Counted from the first letter of the stretch, positions 18,642-28,642 are shown. The stretch is 64,000 bases of DNA from Treponema brennaborense (GCA_023666275.1 JAMPCJ010000002.1:248001-312000), one strand, 5' to 3'. Made by a program: numbers and translations. Notes: generated from the sequence alone by a model not told the origin.

Positions 18642-20570
18642 CTATTTATCATCGTCGACTACTTCATAGTCGACATCGTCTGCTTTGCCCTTGCCGTTTT
18701 CGGCGGATGAAGAACCCGCAGATTTTTCACCGGAAGCAGAAGCTCCCTCTGCCGATGCACCGGCTGCCCCCTGCTGCTTGTACACTTCTTCGGCAATCTT
18801 GTAGGAAGCCTGCTTCAGTTCTTCCGTTTTCGCTTTGATGGCTTCCGTATCGTCGCCGGCGAGCGCCTGCTTTAAGGCAGCGGCGGCGTCTTCGATTTTC
18901 TGTTTATCGGCGGGAGATATTTTATCGCCCAGTTCTTTTACGCTTTTTTCCGTAGCATACAACAGCGAATCGCCTTCATTGCGGACATCGACTCGTTCGC
19001 GCTCGCGTTTGTCGGCTTCCGCGTTAGCTTCCGCCTCTTTAACCATGCGGTCGATTTCGCTTTCGCTTAATCCGCTCGAAGATTCAATGCGCACGCTTTG
19101 TTCTTTGCCGGTACCGAGATCTTTTGCCGATACGTGAACGATGCCGTTTGCGTCGATATCAAACGTAACTTCTATTTGCGGAACACCGCGGGGAGCCGCA
19201 GGAATGCCGACCAAATCAAAGCGGCCGAGCGTTCTGTTCTGAGACGCCATTTCCCGTTCGCCTTGCAGCACATGAATCGAAACCGCCGTCTGTCCGTCCG
19301 CCGCCGTAGAAAAAATCTGACTCTTCCGCGTAGGAATCGTCGTGTTGCGCGGTATCAATTTGGTAAAGACCCCGCCCATAGTTTCAATGCCGAGCGAAAG
19401 CGGCGTAACATCGAGCAGCAGGACATCTTTTACATCGCCGCCGAGAATGCCTCCCTGAATCGCAGCGCCGACTGCAACAGCTTCATCGGGATTGACGCCT
19501 TTTGAACCGTCTTTGCCGAATATCTCCTTGACGGTCTGCATTACTTTCGGCATGCGGGTGGATCCGCCGACAAGCAGAACTTCGTCAATCTTCGAAGCAT
19601 CGACTCCGGCATCTTTCAGCGCGCGGAAACACGGCTCCTTTGTTCTTTCCAAAAGATCCTCTGTCATCTGTTCGAATTTTGCGCGCGTCAAAGATTTCTG
19701 CAGGTGCTTCGGACCGGATGCATCCGCCGTAATAAACGGCAGATTGATTTCCGTGGAAGACTGAGCCGAAAGATCGATTTTAGCTTTTTCGGCAGCTTCC
19801 CGAAGACGCTGAAGCGCCATGCGATCTTTAGACAAATCTATTCCTGTTTCGTTTTTGAATTCATCGACAAGCCAGTTTATAATGCAGCGATCGAAATCAT
19901 CTCCGCCGAGGTGAGTATCGCCGTTTGTCGATTTTACTTCAAAAACGCCGTCGCCGAGTTCCAGAATCGAGATATCAAATGTACCGCCGCCGAGGTCGTA
20001 TACCGCAATCAATTTTTCGTTTTTCTGATCCTGCTTGAAACCGTACGCAAGCGACGCGGCGGTCGGCTCGTTTATGATGCGCTTCACGTCAAGACCGGCT
20101 ATTTTTCCGGCGTCTTTTGTGGCCTGCCGCTGCGCATCGTTGAAATACGCAGGAACGGTAATAACCGCTTCGGTTACTGTTTCGCCCAGATAATCTTCCG
20201 CGGTTTTTTTCATTTTCTGAAGAATGAACGCACTTATTTCCTGCGGCGAATACGGCTTGCCGCTGATATCGATGCGCACATCATCACCGTGATCCACAAC
20301 CTTGTACGGCACAAGTTTCGCTTCGCCGGTTAATTCGTTATATCGATGCCCGATAAAGCGCTTAATCGAATAAACGGTGTTTTCGGGATTTGTAATCATC
20401 TGATTTTTGGCAGGCTGTCCGACGATGCGCTCGCCTTTTGCCGTAAAACCTACGATAGACGGCGTTGTGCGTCCGCCCTCGGAATTCTGAATAACGACAG
20501 GTTCTCCGCCTTCCATAACCGAAACACACGAATTAGTTGTTCCCAAATCAATACCAATAATTTTTCCCAT
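18642..20570 (-). CDS. dnaK: Chaperone DnaK (Hsp70)
   Basis: A 642-residue Hsp70. The nucleotide-binding domain opens with [20 protein letters not shown] and contains [14 protein letters not shown] and [12 protein letters not shown]. The substrate-binding domain includes [18 protein letters not shown] helical lid leads to a low-complexity Gly/Ala/Ser tail ending in the acidic [12 protein letters not shown] typical of bacterial DnaK. It starts 37 bases after grpE and is probably co-transcribed with it. Two inverted repeats follow the stop. No CIRCE repeat is seen nearby. Confidence 0.99.
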   Translation of the reverse strand: MGKIIGIDLGTTNSCVSVMEGGEPVVIQNSEGGRTTPSIVGFTAKGERIVGQPAKNQMITNPENTVYSIKRFIGHRYNELTGEAKLVPYKVVDHGDDVRIDISGKPYSPQEISAFILQKMKKTAEDYLGETVTEAVITVPAYFNDAQRQATKDAGKIAGLDVKRIINEPTAASLAYGFKQDQKNEKLIAVYDLGGGTFDISILELGDGVFEVKSTNGDTHLGGDDFDRCIINWLVDEFKNETGIDLSKDRMALQRLREAAEKAKIDLSAQSSTEINLPFITADASGPKHLQKSLTRAKFEQMTEDLLERTKEPCFRALKDAGVDASKIDEVLLVGGSTRMPKVMQTVKEIFGKDGSKGVNPDEAVAVGAAIQGGILGGDVKDVLLLDVTPLSLGIETMGGVFTKLIPRNTTIPTRKSQIFSTAADGQTAVSIHVLQGEREMASQNRTLGRFDLVGIPAAPRGVPQIEVTFDIDANGIVHVSAKDLGTGKEQSVRIESSSGLSESEIDRMVKEAEANAEADKRERERVDVRNEGDSLLYATEKSVKELGDKISPADKQKIEDAAAALKQALAGDDTEAIKAKTEELKQASYKIAEEVYKQQGAAGASAEGASASGEKSAGSSSAENGKGKADDVDYEVVDDDK

Positions 20571-20607
20571 TTTCTTACTCCCAACGACACAAAGTCGACT
20601 ATATCAA

Positions 20608-21309
20608 TTATAATTGTTCCGAATGATTATTTTCATCGGCAGACGCGGTTTCTTTTTCGGCACCGTCGGCTGCCGGCGCATTGCCGTCCGGCATGTGCAC
20701 CAGAACTTTCGCAGGACGGATAACGCGGTCTTTCAGCATATAGCCTTTCAAATAAATTTCCGCGCAGACGGGTTCTTCAACCGCAGCGGGAACGCTTGCT
20801 ATAGCTTCGTGGCGGTCATGATCGAACGCGTCGCCTTTTTCGCCGTAGCTGGTTAAATTATACTTAGCGTCAAGCAGTCCGCGCAGCTGTTTATTTATCA
20901 TCTTGATGCCGTCGATGACTGCCGCGGGATCGGAATTCTGCGACTGCGCATCGGCGCCGGCTGCAAGCGCCCGATCGAAATCATCGAGAATCGCGACAAG
21001 ATCCGTAAGCAAATTCGTATTCGCATAATCGAACGCTTCCTGTTTTTCGCGGATCATGCGTTTTCGGTAATTATCGAAATCGGCACACTTCCGCAGATAC
21101 TGATCTTTGAGTTCCGTCAGCTCTTTTTGCAGTTCCGGAAGTTTGTCCGCGGAAACAGTTCCGGCGGATTCCTCCGCAGACTTTTGTTCCGGCATTTCAG
21201 CAGCCGAAGAATCCGCATGACAGCTTTCCGCAGCCGATGATTCCGCGCTTTTTGTTTCTGCCTGTGTCCTTTCCGCAGATTCCGTAGATTGCTGTTCTTT
21301 TTTATTCAT
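20608..21309 (-). CDS. grpE: Nucleotide exchange factor GrpE
   Basis: About 233 residues. A long, low-complexity N-terminus of about 65 residues rich in Ser, Ala and Glu (repeats of SAE/ESA type) precedes the GrpE coiled coil (LKDQYLRKCADFDNYRKRM) and the beta domain (YLKGYMLKDRVIRPAKVLV). The ATG at 21309 has AGGA 8 bases upstream; a longer reading from 21351 would begin inside the predicted -10. It is the first gene of the grpE-dnaK unit. Confidence 0.97.
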   Translation of the reverse strand: MNKKEQQSTESAERTQAETKSAESSAAESCHADSSAAEMPEQKSAEESAGTVSADKLPELQKELTELKDQYLRKCADFDNYRKRMIREKQEAFDYANTNLLTDLVAILDDFDRALAAGADAQSQNSDPAAVIDGIKMINKQLRGLLDAKYNLTSYGEKGDAFDHDRHEAIASVPAAVEEPVCAEIYLKGYMLKDRVIRPAKVLVHMPDGNAPAADGAEKETASADENNHSEQL

Positions 21310-21346
21310 TATTTCATCCTGAACATTATATGTATTTGTTATAAAT

Positions 21347-21376
21347 AACATACTAAAGGTATTCGTTTATGGTCAA
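21347..21376 (-). promoter_or_regulatory. Probable grpE-dnaK promoter
   Basis: Minus strand TTGACC (21376-21371), 18-bp spacer, TATGTT (21352-21347). No CIRCE inverted repeat (TTAGCACTC-type) overlaps it, so an HrcA-type control is not evident. Confidence 0.5.
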
Positions 21377-21471
21377 GGAAAAAACATGCTTTTTTTCTTG
21401 ACAGCAATTCGTTTTTATCAAATAATAAATCAGTCTGTATATTCAGACATAATTTTTAATGGAGGTTTTTT

Positions 21472-22041
21472 ATGAAAAAACTCTTGGCAATACTGGGGGG
21501 GGGTATACTGGCATTCGCCGCGGCAGGCTGCGCTTCCAACAAAGTAGCGCCGGCACCGGCAGAAGAAGCTGCACCCGCACCGGCTGAAGCGGCAGCGCCG
21601 TCGATTGCACCGACGACAGAAGTCAAAACAGTTGTTTTCTCCGGAAAAGAACTGAAAATTTCGATTGCGGATATGTCATTGACTAACTGCGAAATTGTTC
21701 CGGATCCGAAAGCCATGAACGGCAAAGCGGTAAGACTGCTCGGCGACGATTCGACAGCAAAAATCAATATTACAATTCCGAAAGGCGAATACACCGGTCT
21801 TGTAAATGAAAACGCACCCGACGGTGCTCATGATGCATTTTATGTGCAGCTCGGAGAAACATATTTCCGCTGCTATCCGTCTGATCCGCCGATCGGCGAC
21901 TATGAACTGACGGAACGGAACCCGATGGCTATCGATATTGCAGAAGATGCAACACTCGAAATGATTGTGCAGCCGCACAGCCCGTCCCGCAAAGGCGAAT
22001 TCGGAATGCTTCTTGATTACGTCATAATTACAAAAGACTAA
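21472..22041 (+). CDS. Treponemal-type lipoprotein with a G9 tract in its signal peptide
   Basis: A 189-residue lipoprotein. The signal peptide (1-20) ends in a lipobox FAAAGC, with Cys21 predicted to be lipidated. A low-complexity Ala/Pro/Glu linker (about 26-48) tethers a beta-rich domain (about 50-189) whose pattern (NGKAVRLLGDD, AFYVQLGETYFR, GMLLDYVIITKD) resembles galactose-binding/CBM-like jelly rolls; this fold assignment is inferred. Codons 8-11 are encoded by nine consecutive Gs (21495-21503). Losing or gaining one G gives a premature stop shortly after, so expression may be phase-variable. GGAGG precedes the start and a strong terminator follows. Confidence 0.88.
   Translation: MKKLLAILGGGILAFAAAGCASNKVAPAPAEEAAPAPAEAAAPSIAPTTEVKTVVFSGKELKISIADMSLTNCEIVPDPKAMNGKAVRLLGDDSTAKINITIPKGEYTGLVNENAPDGAHDAFYVQLGETYFRCYPSDPPIGDYELTERNPMAIDIAEDATLEMIVQPHSPSRKGEFGMLLDYVIITKD
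21495..21503 (+). repeat. Homopolymeric G9 tract inside the lipoprotein signal peptide
   Basis: Nine Gs starting at the third base of codon 8. With G8 the frame meets TAG at the AAAGTAG segment near the lipobox; with G10 it meets TGA in the Ala/Pro linker. Both slippage products are truncated. Confidence 0.95.
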
Positions 22042-22070
22042 TCGGTTTTACATAATACGGAGAAGCCGTA

Positions 22071-22114
22071 AAAAACGCTTCCGGTTGACAAAAGTCTGCC
22101 GGAAGCGTTTTTTT
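22071..22114 (+). terminator. Strong terminator after the lipoprotein gene
   Basis: A5, perfect 9-bp stem CGCTTCCGG/CCGGAAGCG (22076-22107), then T7. It can also work for the opposite strand, downstream of asnA. Confidence 0.92.
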
Positions 22115-22192
22115 GTATCTGATGAATGCCGGCATTCGGCAGGGGAACGCCCTTTCATATACGAACTGCCGCGCAGCAATGTGCACACGGAT

Positions 22193-23230
22193 TTACAGCA
22201 GCGGTATTCCCGCCGTACTGCATGAATCAAGCATTGCAGAAGGCCAAATACTTACTTGAGTTTCTCCGATGTGGGCTTTGCGCAGGAAATACATGCACAG
22301 CCGCGACTGTCCTATGCCGCCGCCGCACGAAGGAGGCAAAGCGCCGGATAAAAGCTGCTGATGAAAATACAAGTCTGCCCGCTCCGGACAGCCGCGTTCG
22401 GCAAGCTGCAGCTTCAATGATTCCGGAGAAACACGAATTCCCATAGAAGAAAGCTCCAACGCAGTTTTTAAGACGGGATTCCACACCAAAATATCGCCGT
22501 TCAATCCGCGATGGTTATCGTCTGCGGGAGAAATCCAGTCATCATAATCGGGAGCACGGCCGTCATGCACAGTCCCGTCCGCAAGGCGCGCACCGATTCC
22601 TTCGATGAAAACCGCGCCGTATTGTTCCGCCGCGATATTTTCCCGTTCTTTCGGCATTTTATCGGGATAGCGGCGCTGCAAGTCTTCCGCATATAAAAAC
22701 GTAATATCATCCGGCAAAATCGGCACAATATCGGGATACCGGTCATATATGAAAAACTCGGTGCGCTTGAAGCAGCGGAAAATCCTGCGGACTGTATCCC
22801 GCAAAAACTGCGCAGTTCTGTTTTTTTCATCGATAACCATTTCCCAATCCCATTGATCGACATATAAGGAATGGATATTGTCAAGTTCTTCGTCGGCGCG
22901 GATAGCATTCATATCGGTATAAATGCCGAATCCCGCACGAAGGTCCATTTCCGCAATTTTCACCCGCTTCCATTTTGCAAGGGAATGCACGATTTCCAGC
23001 TGCGTTTCCTGCATATCTTTTACCGGAAAACAGACAGGCCGTTCGACACCGTTCAAATCATCATTCAGCCCTGTTCCGCGCCGCACAAAAAGCGGAGCGG
23101 TAACACGCGTCAAATTCAGCTCGGTTGAAAGAGCGAGCTGAAAAAAATCTTTTATCATGACAATAGCATGTTCTGTTTCTTTCACGGAAAGAATCGGTTT
23201 GTAATCCTGCGGAATAATAAGCTGCGGCAT
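22193..23230 (-). CDS. asnA: Aspartate--ammonia ligase (asparagine synthetase A)
   Basis: A 345-residue enzyme making asparagine from aspartate, ATP and ammonia; class II aaRS-like fold. Family features: VTAPLFVRRGTGLNDDLNG, ERPVCFPVKD, HSLAKWKR, DMNAIRADEELDNIHSLYVDQWDWE, and the ATP-binding end GGGIGQSRLCMYFLRKAHIGE. Length is near the usual 330-340. It faces the lipoprotein gene convergently and diverges from the endonuclease gene. It may provide asparagine for protein synthesis where tRNA-dependent amidation is insufficient. Confidence 0.97.
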   Translation of the reverse strand: MPQLIIPQDYKPILSVKETEHAIVMIKDFFQLALSTELNLTRVTAPLFVRRGTGLNDDLNGVERPVCFPVKDMQETQLEIVHSLAKWKRVKIAEMDLRAGFGIYTDMNAIRADEELDNIHSLYVDQWDWEMVIDEKNRTAQFLRDTVRRIFRCFKRTEFFIYDRYPDIVPILPDDITFLYAEDLQRRYPDKMPKERENIAAEQYGAVFIEGIGARLADGTVHDGRAPDYDDWISPADDNHRGLNGDILVWNPVLKTALELSSMGIRVSPESLKLQLAERGCPERADLYFHQQLLSGALPPSCGGGIGQSRLCMYFLRKAHIGETQVSIWPSAMLDSCSTAGIPLL

Positions 23231-23368
23231 TATGAGTACCTCTTAAAATACAAATTGGGTGCGGAACATTCGACTGCGTGCGTTTCAGGCGCATCAAGCT
23301 GTCAATCAATGTTATACATTTTTTAAACTCTGTTGTAAAGATAAAATGATTTTTGCTATCATGGAATT

Positions 23369-24571
23369 ATGAAGCGGTCAAAACAACGGAAAATACGGCG
23401 CGCATTGTTTCTATATATGCTGCTGTGCCTTAAAACGATTATTCCCGCACAGGTGCCGCAAAACGGCATTCCCGCCGGATTTGAAATACCGCGGTGCGCC
23501 GGAACTGTCTGCCGCCGTGAACAAAAACCGCAAAACGAACAGCTCGTATCTATAATAGAAGAATCGGAAAAGGAACGTGATAACTCTTTCAGCACAGATA
23601 AAACAGGCGATGAAAATGCTTCGGAGCAAAACGGCGGCTTCATTACCGAAAACACAATGCCGGCTCTGTCAAATTCCGTCATCGAAGCAGAACATGATCA
23701 CGTCATCAGAAAATTATCCGCGTTTTCGCTGTGCTACAGAAAAACATACAGCCAATCGGAATGGGCAGCGTATATTCTGACAAAAGACAGCCTTGCGAAA
23801 AACGCCGCAAGAACAAACAGATTCAAAACAGACACAGAAATAGACGGATATTCCGCATCGCCGGATATGTATGCAAAAACAGGCTACGACCGCGGACACC
23901 TTGTTCCTGCGGCTGACATGCGCGGAAACAGCACCTCCATGAACGAATCGTTTTTGATGAGCAATATAAGTCCGCAGCTGCCGCGCTTCAACAGAGGCAT
24001 CTGGCGGAAAACGGAAGACGCAGGACGGCAGTGGGCGGATTTTTTCGGCTGCGTATATATCGTAACAGGACCGCTGCTCGAAAATCCGCCGGAATCATAC
24101 GAAACAATCGGGAAAGACAAACGGATTTCCATTCCGGAGTATTTTTACAAAATTTTCCTTGCGCGCATGCCGGACGGATGCGGCACCGCAGACGAAACGG
24201 CAGATGACGCACTTTGCGGAAACACGGAAAAACCTGCACCGGCAAATAATGCAGACGGCACACACCAGAAAGATGCGGCCGCCGCGACAGACGGAAGCGC
24301 TGCCGTCAATGAAGAAAATCCGCCGACGCAGAGCATAAATCGAACGGCAAACTGGAACCGATTTAAAGCAGGCGGAACGGAATGGTACGTCTGTGCGTTC
24401 ATTATTCCGCAAAACGCGAGTCCCCAGGAAGAATACACGGCATTCTGCGTAAGCATTGACGAAATAGAAGCGCGGACAGGCATTGATTTTTTTCCGCTCC
24501 TGGACGATAAAACCGAACAAATCGTCGAATCATTCGTATGGAACGAGCTTCCGTATTCCGAAACCGAATAG
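23369..24571 (+). CDS. Secreted DNA/RNA non-specific endonuclease (NUC1 family) with low-complexity insertion
   Basis: A 400-residue beta-beta-alpha-metal nuclease. A basic start and hydrophobic segment (about 10-28) suggest export. Residues 30-110 are a low-complexity linker. The catalytic core has YDRGHLVPAADMRGN (His of DRGH is the general base) and NESFLMSNISPQLPRFNRGIW (Asn ligand of Mg2+). Residues about 270-325 are a Thr/Ala/Asp-rich insertion between two core strands (FYKIFLARM and GTEWYVCAFIIPQ), absent from the compact members of the family. It may degrade extracellular nucleic acid for nutrition; no immunity or inhibitor gene is adjacent. Confidence 0.88.
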   Translation: MKRSKQRKIRRALFLYMLLCLKTIIPAQVPQNGIPAGFEIPRCAGTVCRREQKPQNEQLVSIIEESEKERDNSFSTDKTGDENASEQNGGFITENTMPALSNSVIEAEHDHVIRKLSAFSLCYRKTYSQSEWAAYILTKDSLAKNAARTNRFKTDTEIDGYSASPDMYAKTGYDRGHLVPAADMRGNSTSMNESFLMSNISPQLPRFNRGIWRKTEDAGRQWADFFGCVYIVTGPLLENPPESYETIGKDKRISIPEYFYKIFLARMPDGCGTADETADDALCGNTEKPAPANNADGTHQKDAAAATDGSAAVNEENPPTQSINRTANWNRFKAGGTEWYVCAFIIPQNASPQEEYTAFCVSIDEIEARTGIDFFPLLDDKTEQIVESFVWNELPYSETE

Positions 24572-24711
24572 CCAATCAATGCATCGGGAAAATCTTTATT
24601 GCAGCATATTGCGCGGCACACATTCTTCATGCGGAAAAAAATTCAGGCTCGATATTTTTTCCGCGGCAAACGGATTTTTCCGAAAAAAAATTCATTCTTT
24701 AAGGAAATCAC

Positions 24712-24740
24712 TTGACTTTTTTTTTTGCGCATATTATCAT
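24712..24740 (+). promoter_or_regulatory. Promoter of the tRNA-Leu/tRNA-Gly unit
   Basis: TTGACT (24712-24717), 17-bp spacer, TATCAT (24735-24740). The spacer begins with a run of Ts (T10 counting the last base of the -35). Predicted transcription starts about 40 bases before tRNA-Leu. Confidence 0.65.
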
Positions 24741-24784
24741 CATTTTTGTTCGTAAAACGAAGTTGCCAGCTCGGCTTGTTACGA

Positions 24785-24865
24785 GCGAGAGTGGTGAAAT
24801 TGGCAGACACGCCAGACTTAGGATCTGGTGCCTTAGGCGTGAGGGTTCAACTCCCTTCTCTCGCA
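24785..24865 (+). tRNA. tRNA-Leu (anticodon TAG)
   Basis: An 81-base cloverleaf with 7-bp acceptor stem GCGAGAG/CTCTCGC, anticodon stem CCAGA/TCTGG with loop CTTAGGA (anticodon TAG, reads CUN codons), a variable arm typical of class II tRNA, T arm GAGGGTTCAACTCCCTT, and discriminator A. The 3' CCA is not encoded. Confidence 0.97.
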
Positions 24866-24931
24866 TCCGCAACGATGTGAAGCCCAAGGCTGACAATAAC
24901 ATGTGTCTGCAAGTATTCGTACCAAATTTCT

Positions 24932-25003
24932 GCGGGAATAGCTCAGTGGTAGAGCGCCACCTTGCCAAGGTGGATGTCGCGGGTCCGACTCCCGTTTCCC
25001 GCT
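24932..25003 (+). tRNA. tRNA-Gly (anticodon GCC)
   Basis: A 72-base cloverleaf with acceptor stem GCGGGAA/TTCCCGC, D arm GCTCAGTGGTAGAGC, anticodon stem CCACC/GGTGG with loop TTGCCAA (GCC), T arm CGGGTCCGACTCCCG, discriminator U. The 3' CCA is not encoded. It is co-transcribed with tRNA-Leu 66 bases upstream. Confidence 0.97.
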
Positions 25004-25013
25004 CTAAATGAAG

Positions 25014-25043
25014 GCGATTCGGAGTAATCTGAATCGCTTTTTT
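25014..25043 (+). terminator. Terminator of the tRNA unit
   Basis: Perfect 7-bp stem GCGATTC/GAATCGC with a 10-base loop followed by T6, 10 bases past tRNA-Gly. It separates the tRNAs from tig. Confidence 0.9.
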
Positions 25044-25097
25044 GTTATCTGGCGGCAAGACATTATCTGCCGTTAAATTATTAGTAAGGATTCAGCT

Positions 25098-26465
25098 GTG
25101 AAAGTAACCAGAGAAATTACCAGACTTGAACATTCTGCCGTAAAATTGTCGATGACGGTCGGCAAGGATGAGGTCGCAAAAGCCTATGCCGAAACTGTCG
25201 GAAATTATGCAAAAAATCTTCAGCTCCCGGGCTTCCGAAAAGGAAAAGTTCCCGTATCGGTTCTTGAACGGAAATTCGGCGATGCTCTGAAAGCGGAAAC
25301 AACATCCGCCGTATTGGAAAAAGCACTTCAGTCTGTTTTTGAAGAAATGGATAAAAACAACGAAGCAGAACGTCCGCTTCCCTACTCACAGCCGGAACTG
25401 GACGGCGAACTGCCGCAATTCGATGCGGAAAAGGACATGTCTTTCGCGGTTGTGTACGACATACTTCCGAAAATCGGCACCGTCGATTTTTCCGGCATCG
25501 AAGTAAAAGAACCGCAAGTCGAAATCGGCGACGCCGAGCTGGAAGAAGAACTTCAGGCTATCCGCGAACGCAACGCTGTCGTTCTCGACAAAAAAGACAA
25601 TGAAAGCGCGGAAAAAGGCGACATCGTGACTATCAACTACAGCGAGCTCGACGAAAAAGGCAGCGTTATCGGCGGAAGCGCGCGCGAAGGATTTGTATTT
25701 ACAATCGGCAGCGGAGAAAACATTTACAAGATTGACGACGAAATCATCGGGCTGAAAAAAGACGAAACGAAAATTATCGAAAAAACATACAAAGAAGATG
25801 ATCCCGACAAAGATCTTGCCGGAAAAACGAAAAAAATCAGCGTAAAAATTACCGCGCTGAAAATCCGCAATCTTCCCGAACTGGATGACGAACTGGCACA
25901 GGATGTCAGCGAAAAATACAAAACATTGGATGACATGAAAAACGACATACGGAAGAATTTGCGGAATGCGCTGGAAAACCGTACGCGGGAAATAAAAACA
26001 AACAGTTTAATAGAACAATTGATCGAACGGAATCCGATTGATTTGCCCAAATCGATGATCAAAGCGGAAGAAGAATCCCGCTGGAGAATGATGGCTCAGC
26101 AATACCGCATGACGCCGGAACAGCTCGACAAGATGATGAGTTCCGCAGGACAAAAAAAAGAAGATTTGCTGAAAGAAATGGCAGGCGATTCCGAAAAAAT
26201 GCTGAAAGGCAGAATTATTATCGAAACATTATTGAAAGAACGAAATATTTCGGTTTCGCCTGAAGAAATTGATGCGGAATACGAAAAAATAGCGGAAAGC
26301 GCAGGAATTTCTGCCGAAGAGGTAAAAAAACACTATGCGGATCCGCATAGAAAAGAGTATCTTATAGACGACGTGAAAGAACAAAAGCTGTATACAGAAC
26401 TTTTCGGCCAGATAAAAATAACAAAAGGCGAAAAAAAATCGTTTGCAGATTTGTTTAAAAACTAG
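25098..26465 (+). CDS. tig: Trigger factor
   Basis: A 455-residue ribosome-bound chaperone. The N-terminal ribosome-docking motif GFRKGKVP is near residue 47-54; the middle PPIase-like domain (about 165-250) contains GDIVTINYSELDEKG and FTIGSGENIYKIDDEIIG; the C-terminal domain is helical and highly charged. The start is GTG at 25098 with TAAGGA upstream. Trigger factor upstream of clpP and clpX is a widely conserved protein-quality operon, and spacing to clpP (64 bases) fits co-transcription. Confidence 0.97.
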   Translation: MKVTREITRLEHSAVKLSMTVGKDEVAKAYAETVGNYAKNLQLPGFRKGKVPVSVLERKFGDALKAETTSAVLEKALQSVFEEMDKNNEAERPLPYSQPELDGELPQFDAEKDMSFAVVYDILPKIGTVDFSGIEVKEPQVEIGDAELEEELQAIRERNAVVLDKKDNESAEKGDIVTINYSELDEKGSVIGGSAREGFVFTIGSGENIYKIDDEIIGLKKDETKIIEKTYKEDDPDKDLAGKTKKISVKITALKIRNLPELDDELAQDVSEKYKTLDDMKNDIRKNLRNALENRTREIKTNSLIEQLIERNPIDLPKSMIKAEEESRWRMMAQQYRMTPEQLDKMMSSAGQKKEDLLKEMAGDSEKMLKGRIIIETLLKERNISVSPEEIDAEYEKIAESAGISAEEVKKHYADPHRKEYLIDDVKEQKLYTELFGQIKITKGEKKSFADLFKN

Positions 26466-26529
26466 CGTCGGCAAACGCAGGTAAAATCTTTTTTATCCGC
26501 GCGGAACATTTTATAAGACAGGATCCGGT

Positions 26530-27138
26530 ATGACTGAACAAATGAATAATCTGGTTCCGTATGTTGTTGAACATACGGGAAACGGCGAACGCACATACGA
26601 TATTTTTTCTCGGCTTTTAAAAGACCGGATTATTTTTATTGACGGCGAGATTACCGATGTTTCGGCGGATCTTGCGGTAGCGCAAATTTTATTTCTGGAA
26701 TCGCAGAATCCCGATAAAGACATAAGCATATACATCAATACGCCCGGCGGTTCTGTTACGGCAGGCTTGGCTGTGTATGATACGATGCAGTATGTGAAAT
26801 GCGACATTCAAACAATCTGCATGGGACAGGCTGCGAGCATGGGAGCTATTCTGCTTGCAGGAGGAACAAAAGGCAAACGCTTCGCACTGCCGTCTTCCCG
26901 TATTATGATTCATCAGCCATGGGGAGGCGCGCAGGGACAAGCGGCGGACATTTCCATTCAGGCAAAAGAAATTATACGGCTGAAAAAGCTGACCATACGC
27001 TATTTTGCCGGACAGACAGGCAAAAGCGAAGAAACCGTTGCGCAGGATATGGAACGGGATTTTTATATGTCCGCAGAAGACGGACTTGCATACGGCATTG
27101 TCGATTCTATTATGACAGGGAGGAAACATGGCGCGTAA
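26530..27138 (+). CDS. clpP: ATP-dependent Clp protease proteolytic subunit
   Basis: A 202-residue serine peptidase that forms the tetradecameric degradation chamber. Catalytic triad visible as Ser103 (GQAASMGA), His128 (MIHQPWGG) and Asp177 ([11 protein letters not shown]). A short propeptide-like N-terminus precedes [21 protein letters not shown]. Its 3' end overlaps clpX by 11 bases, so the protease and its unfoldase are made together. Confidence 0.98.
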   Translation: MTEQMNNLVPYVVEHTGNGERTYDIFSRLLKDRIIFIDGEITDVSADLAVAQILFLESQNPDKDISIYINTPGGSVTAGLAVYDTMQYVKCDIQTICMGQAASMGAILLAGGTKGKRFALPSSRIMIHQPWGGAQGQAADISIQAKEIIRLKKLTIRYFAGQTGKSEETVAQDMERDFYMSAEDGLAYGIVDSIMTGRKHGA

Positions 27139-28387
27139 TACAAAAGGAACAAGCGGGCAATTTTGCTCATTTTGCGGACAGCCGGCAGCGCCATCCCGCC
27201 GTCTTGTATCGGGACCGGATAATGTATGTATTTGCAGCCGCTGCATAGCTGTTTGCCAAAGTCTTATCGGCGAAGAAGAAGCATCCGTACCGGAAATCTC
27301 AATGGAAACGGTTCCGACTCCGAGGGAATTCAAAGATTTTTTGGATCAATATGTCGTCGGACAGGATGAAACAAAAAAAGTTCTTTCCGTCGCCGTATAC
27401 AATCACTATAAGCGCCTCGCATCACAGGCTTCGGCATTAGCAGAAAGCGACGTTCAAATAGAAAAATCCAATATACTGCTGATAGGCCCGACCGGATCGG
27501 GAAAAACGCTGCTGGCAAAAACGCTTGCACAGCGCTTGAAAGTTCCGTTCGCAATTGCCGATGCGACAACATTGACGGAGGCCGGCTATGTCGGCGAGGA
27601 TGTGGAAAATGTGCTGCTGAAGTTAATAAATGCGGCAAACGGCAATATATCCGCAGCGGAACGGGGCATCATTTTTATAGATGAAATCGACAAGATTGCG
27701 CGGAAATCGGAAAATACATCGATAACAAGGGATGTTTCCGGTGAAGGCGTGCAGCAGGCACTGTTAAAAATCATTGAGGGAACAAAAGCAAGCGTGCCGC
27801 CGCAGGGCGGACGCAAGCATCCGAACCAAGAAATGATTGAAATTGATACAACAAATATTTTGTTTATTTGCGGCGGCGCGTTTGTGGGACTCGATAAAAT
27901 CATCGAGGCAAGAATTCACCAAAATACAATGGGATTCGGAGCCGCTGTCAGCACAATGACGGCGGATGAACGCACGGCATTGTTAAATCAAGTCATTCCG
28001 GATGATCTTGTAAAATTCGGTCTTATTCCGGAACTTATCGGAAGGATGCCTATAACGGCGGCACTGAAAGAACTCTCGCGAGATGACTTAAAACGCATAC
28101 TGACAGAACCGAAAAACGCCATTACAAAGCAGTTCAAAGCCTCGTTTGCGCTTGATGATGTCGACTTGGAATTCACAGACGACGCAATAGAAGCAATAGC
28201 CGATACGGCAATTATACATAAAACGGGTGCCAGAGGCTTGCGTTCCATCGTTGAAAAACTGCTGCTGGATATTATGTACGAAGTTCCGTCTTTAAAAGGA
28301 CATCAGCATCTTACAATTACACGCGACATAGTGGAACACAAAAAGAAAGCTGATATATCTTTACTGCTGGAGCAAAAAAGCGCATAA
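27128..28387 (+). CDS. clpX: ATP-dependent Clp protease ATP-binding subunit ClpX
   Basis: A 419-residue AAA+ unfoldase. N-terminal C4 zinc domain (CSFCGQ about 13-18 and CICSRC about 37-42); Walker [13 protein letters not shown], Walker [12 protein letters not shown], and [21 protein letters not shown] sensor-2 region. A ClpP-docking loop (equivalent to IGF) appears as [11 protein letters not shown] nearby. The start overlaps clpP. It ends without a clear hairpin terminator; the 255 bases to the next gene carry that gene's promoter. Confidence 0.98.
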   Translation: MARNTKGTSGQFCSFCGQPAAPSRRLVSGPDNVCICSRCIAVCQSLIGEEEASVPEISMETVPTPREFKDFLDQYVVGQDETKKVLSVAVYNHYKRLASQASALAESDVQIEKSNILLIGPTGSGKTLLAKTLAQRLKVPFAIADATTLTEAGYVGEDVENVLLKLINAANGNISAAERGIIFIDEIDKIARKSENTSITRDVSGEGVQQALLKIIEGTKASVPPQGGRKHPNQEMIEIDTTNILFICGGAFVGLDKIIEARIHQNTMGFGAAVSTMTADERTALLNQVIPDDLVKFGLIPELIGRMPITAALKELSRDDLKRILTEPKNAITKQFKASFALDDVDLEFTDDAIEAIADTAIIHKTGARGLRSIVEKLLLDIMYEVPSLKGHQHLTITRDIVEHKKKADISLLLEQKSA

Positions 28388-28554
28388 TACGCTTCTTTTC
28401 GCCCCGGAACGGATAATCTGCCGCGCGTTTCCGCACAATTTCGGCCTGCCGGCGAAATTCATTTTGAATGCAAAACGAATTCCGCGGTTTGCGCCGAAGT
28501 TTATTCATTCCGCAGCAGCAAAAATCGATTTCCGCAATAATCCGTTCCGATAAC

Positions 28555-28583
28555 TTCACTTTTTTCATGTCATGTGATATACT
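28555..28583 (+). promoter_or_regulatory. Promoter of the KDPG-aldolase fusion gene
   Basis: TTCACT (28555-28560), 17-bp spacer, TATACT (28578-28583); about 60 bases before the ATG at 28643. Confidence 0.55.
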
Positions 28584-28642
28584 GGTTATCAGAAATTTAT
28601 GCGGTTTTTACAAAATCGCGGTTTTTTACAGGAGATATATCC

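Noticed and set aside
21310-21420. CIRCE heat-shock element upstream of grpE
   Set aside because: Searched for the 9-bp TTAGCACTC-type inverted repeat; not found.
24717-24726. T10 run in the tRNA promoter spacer as a phase-variable switch
   Set aside because: T-runs are common in this sequence, and loss of tRNA expression would be harmful; no reason to think it is used.
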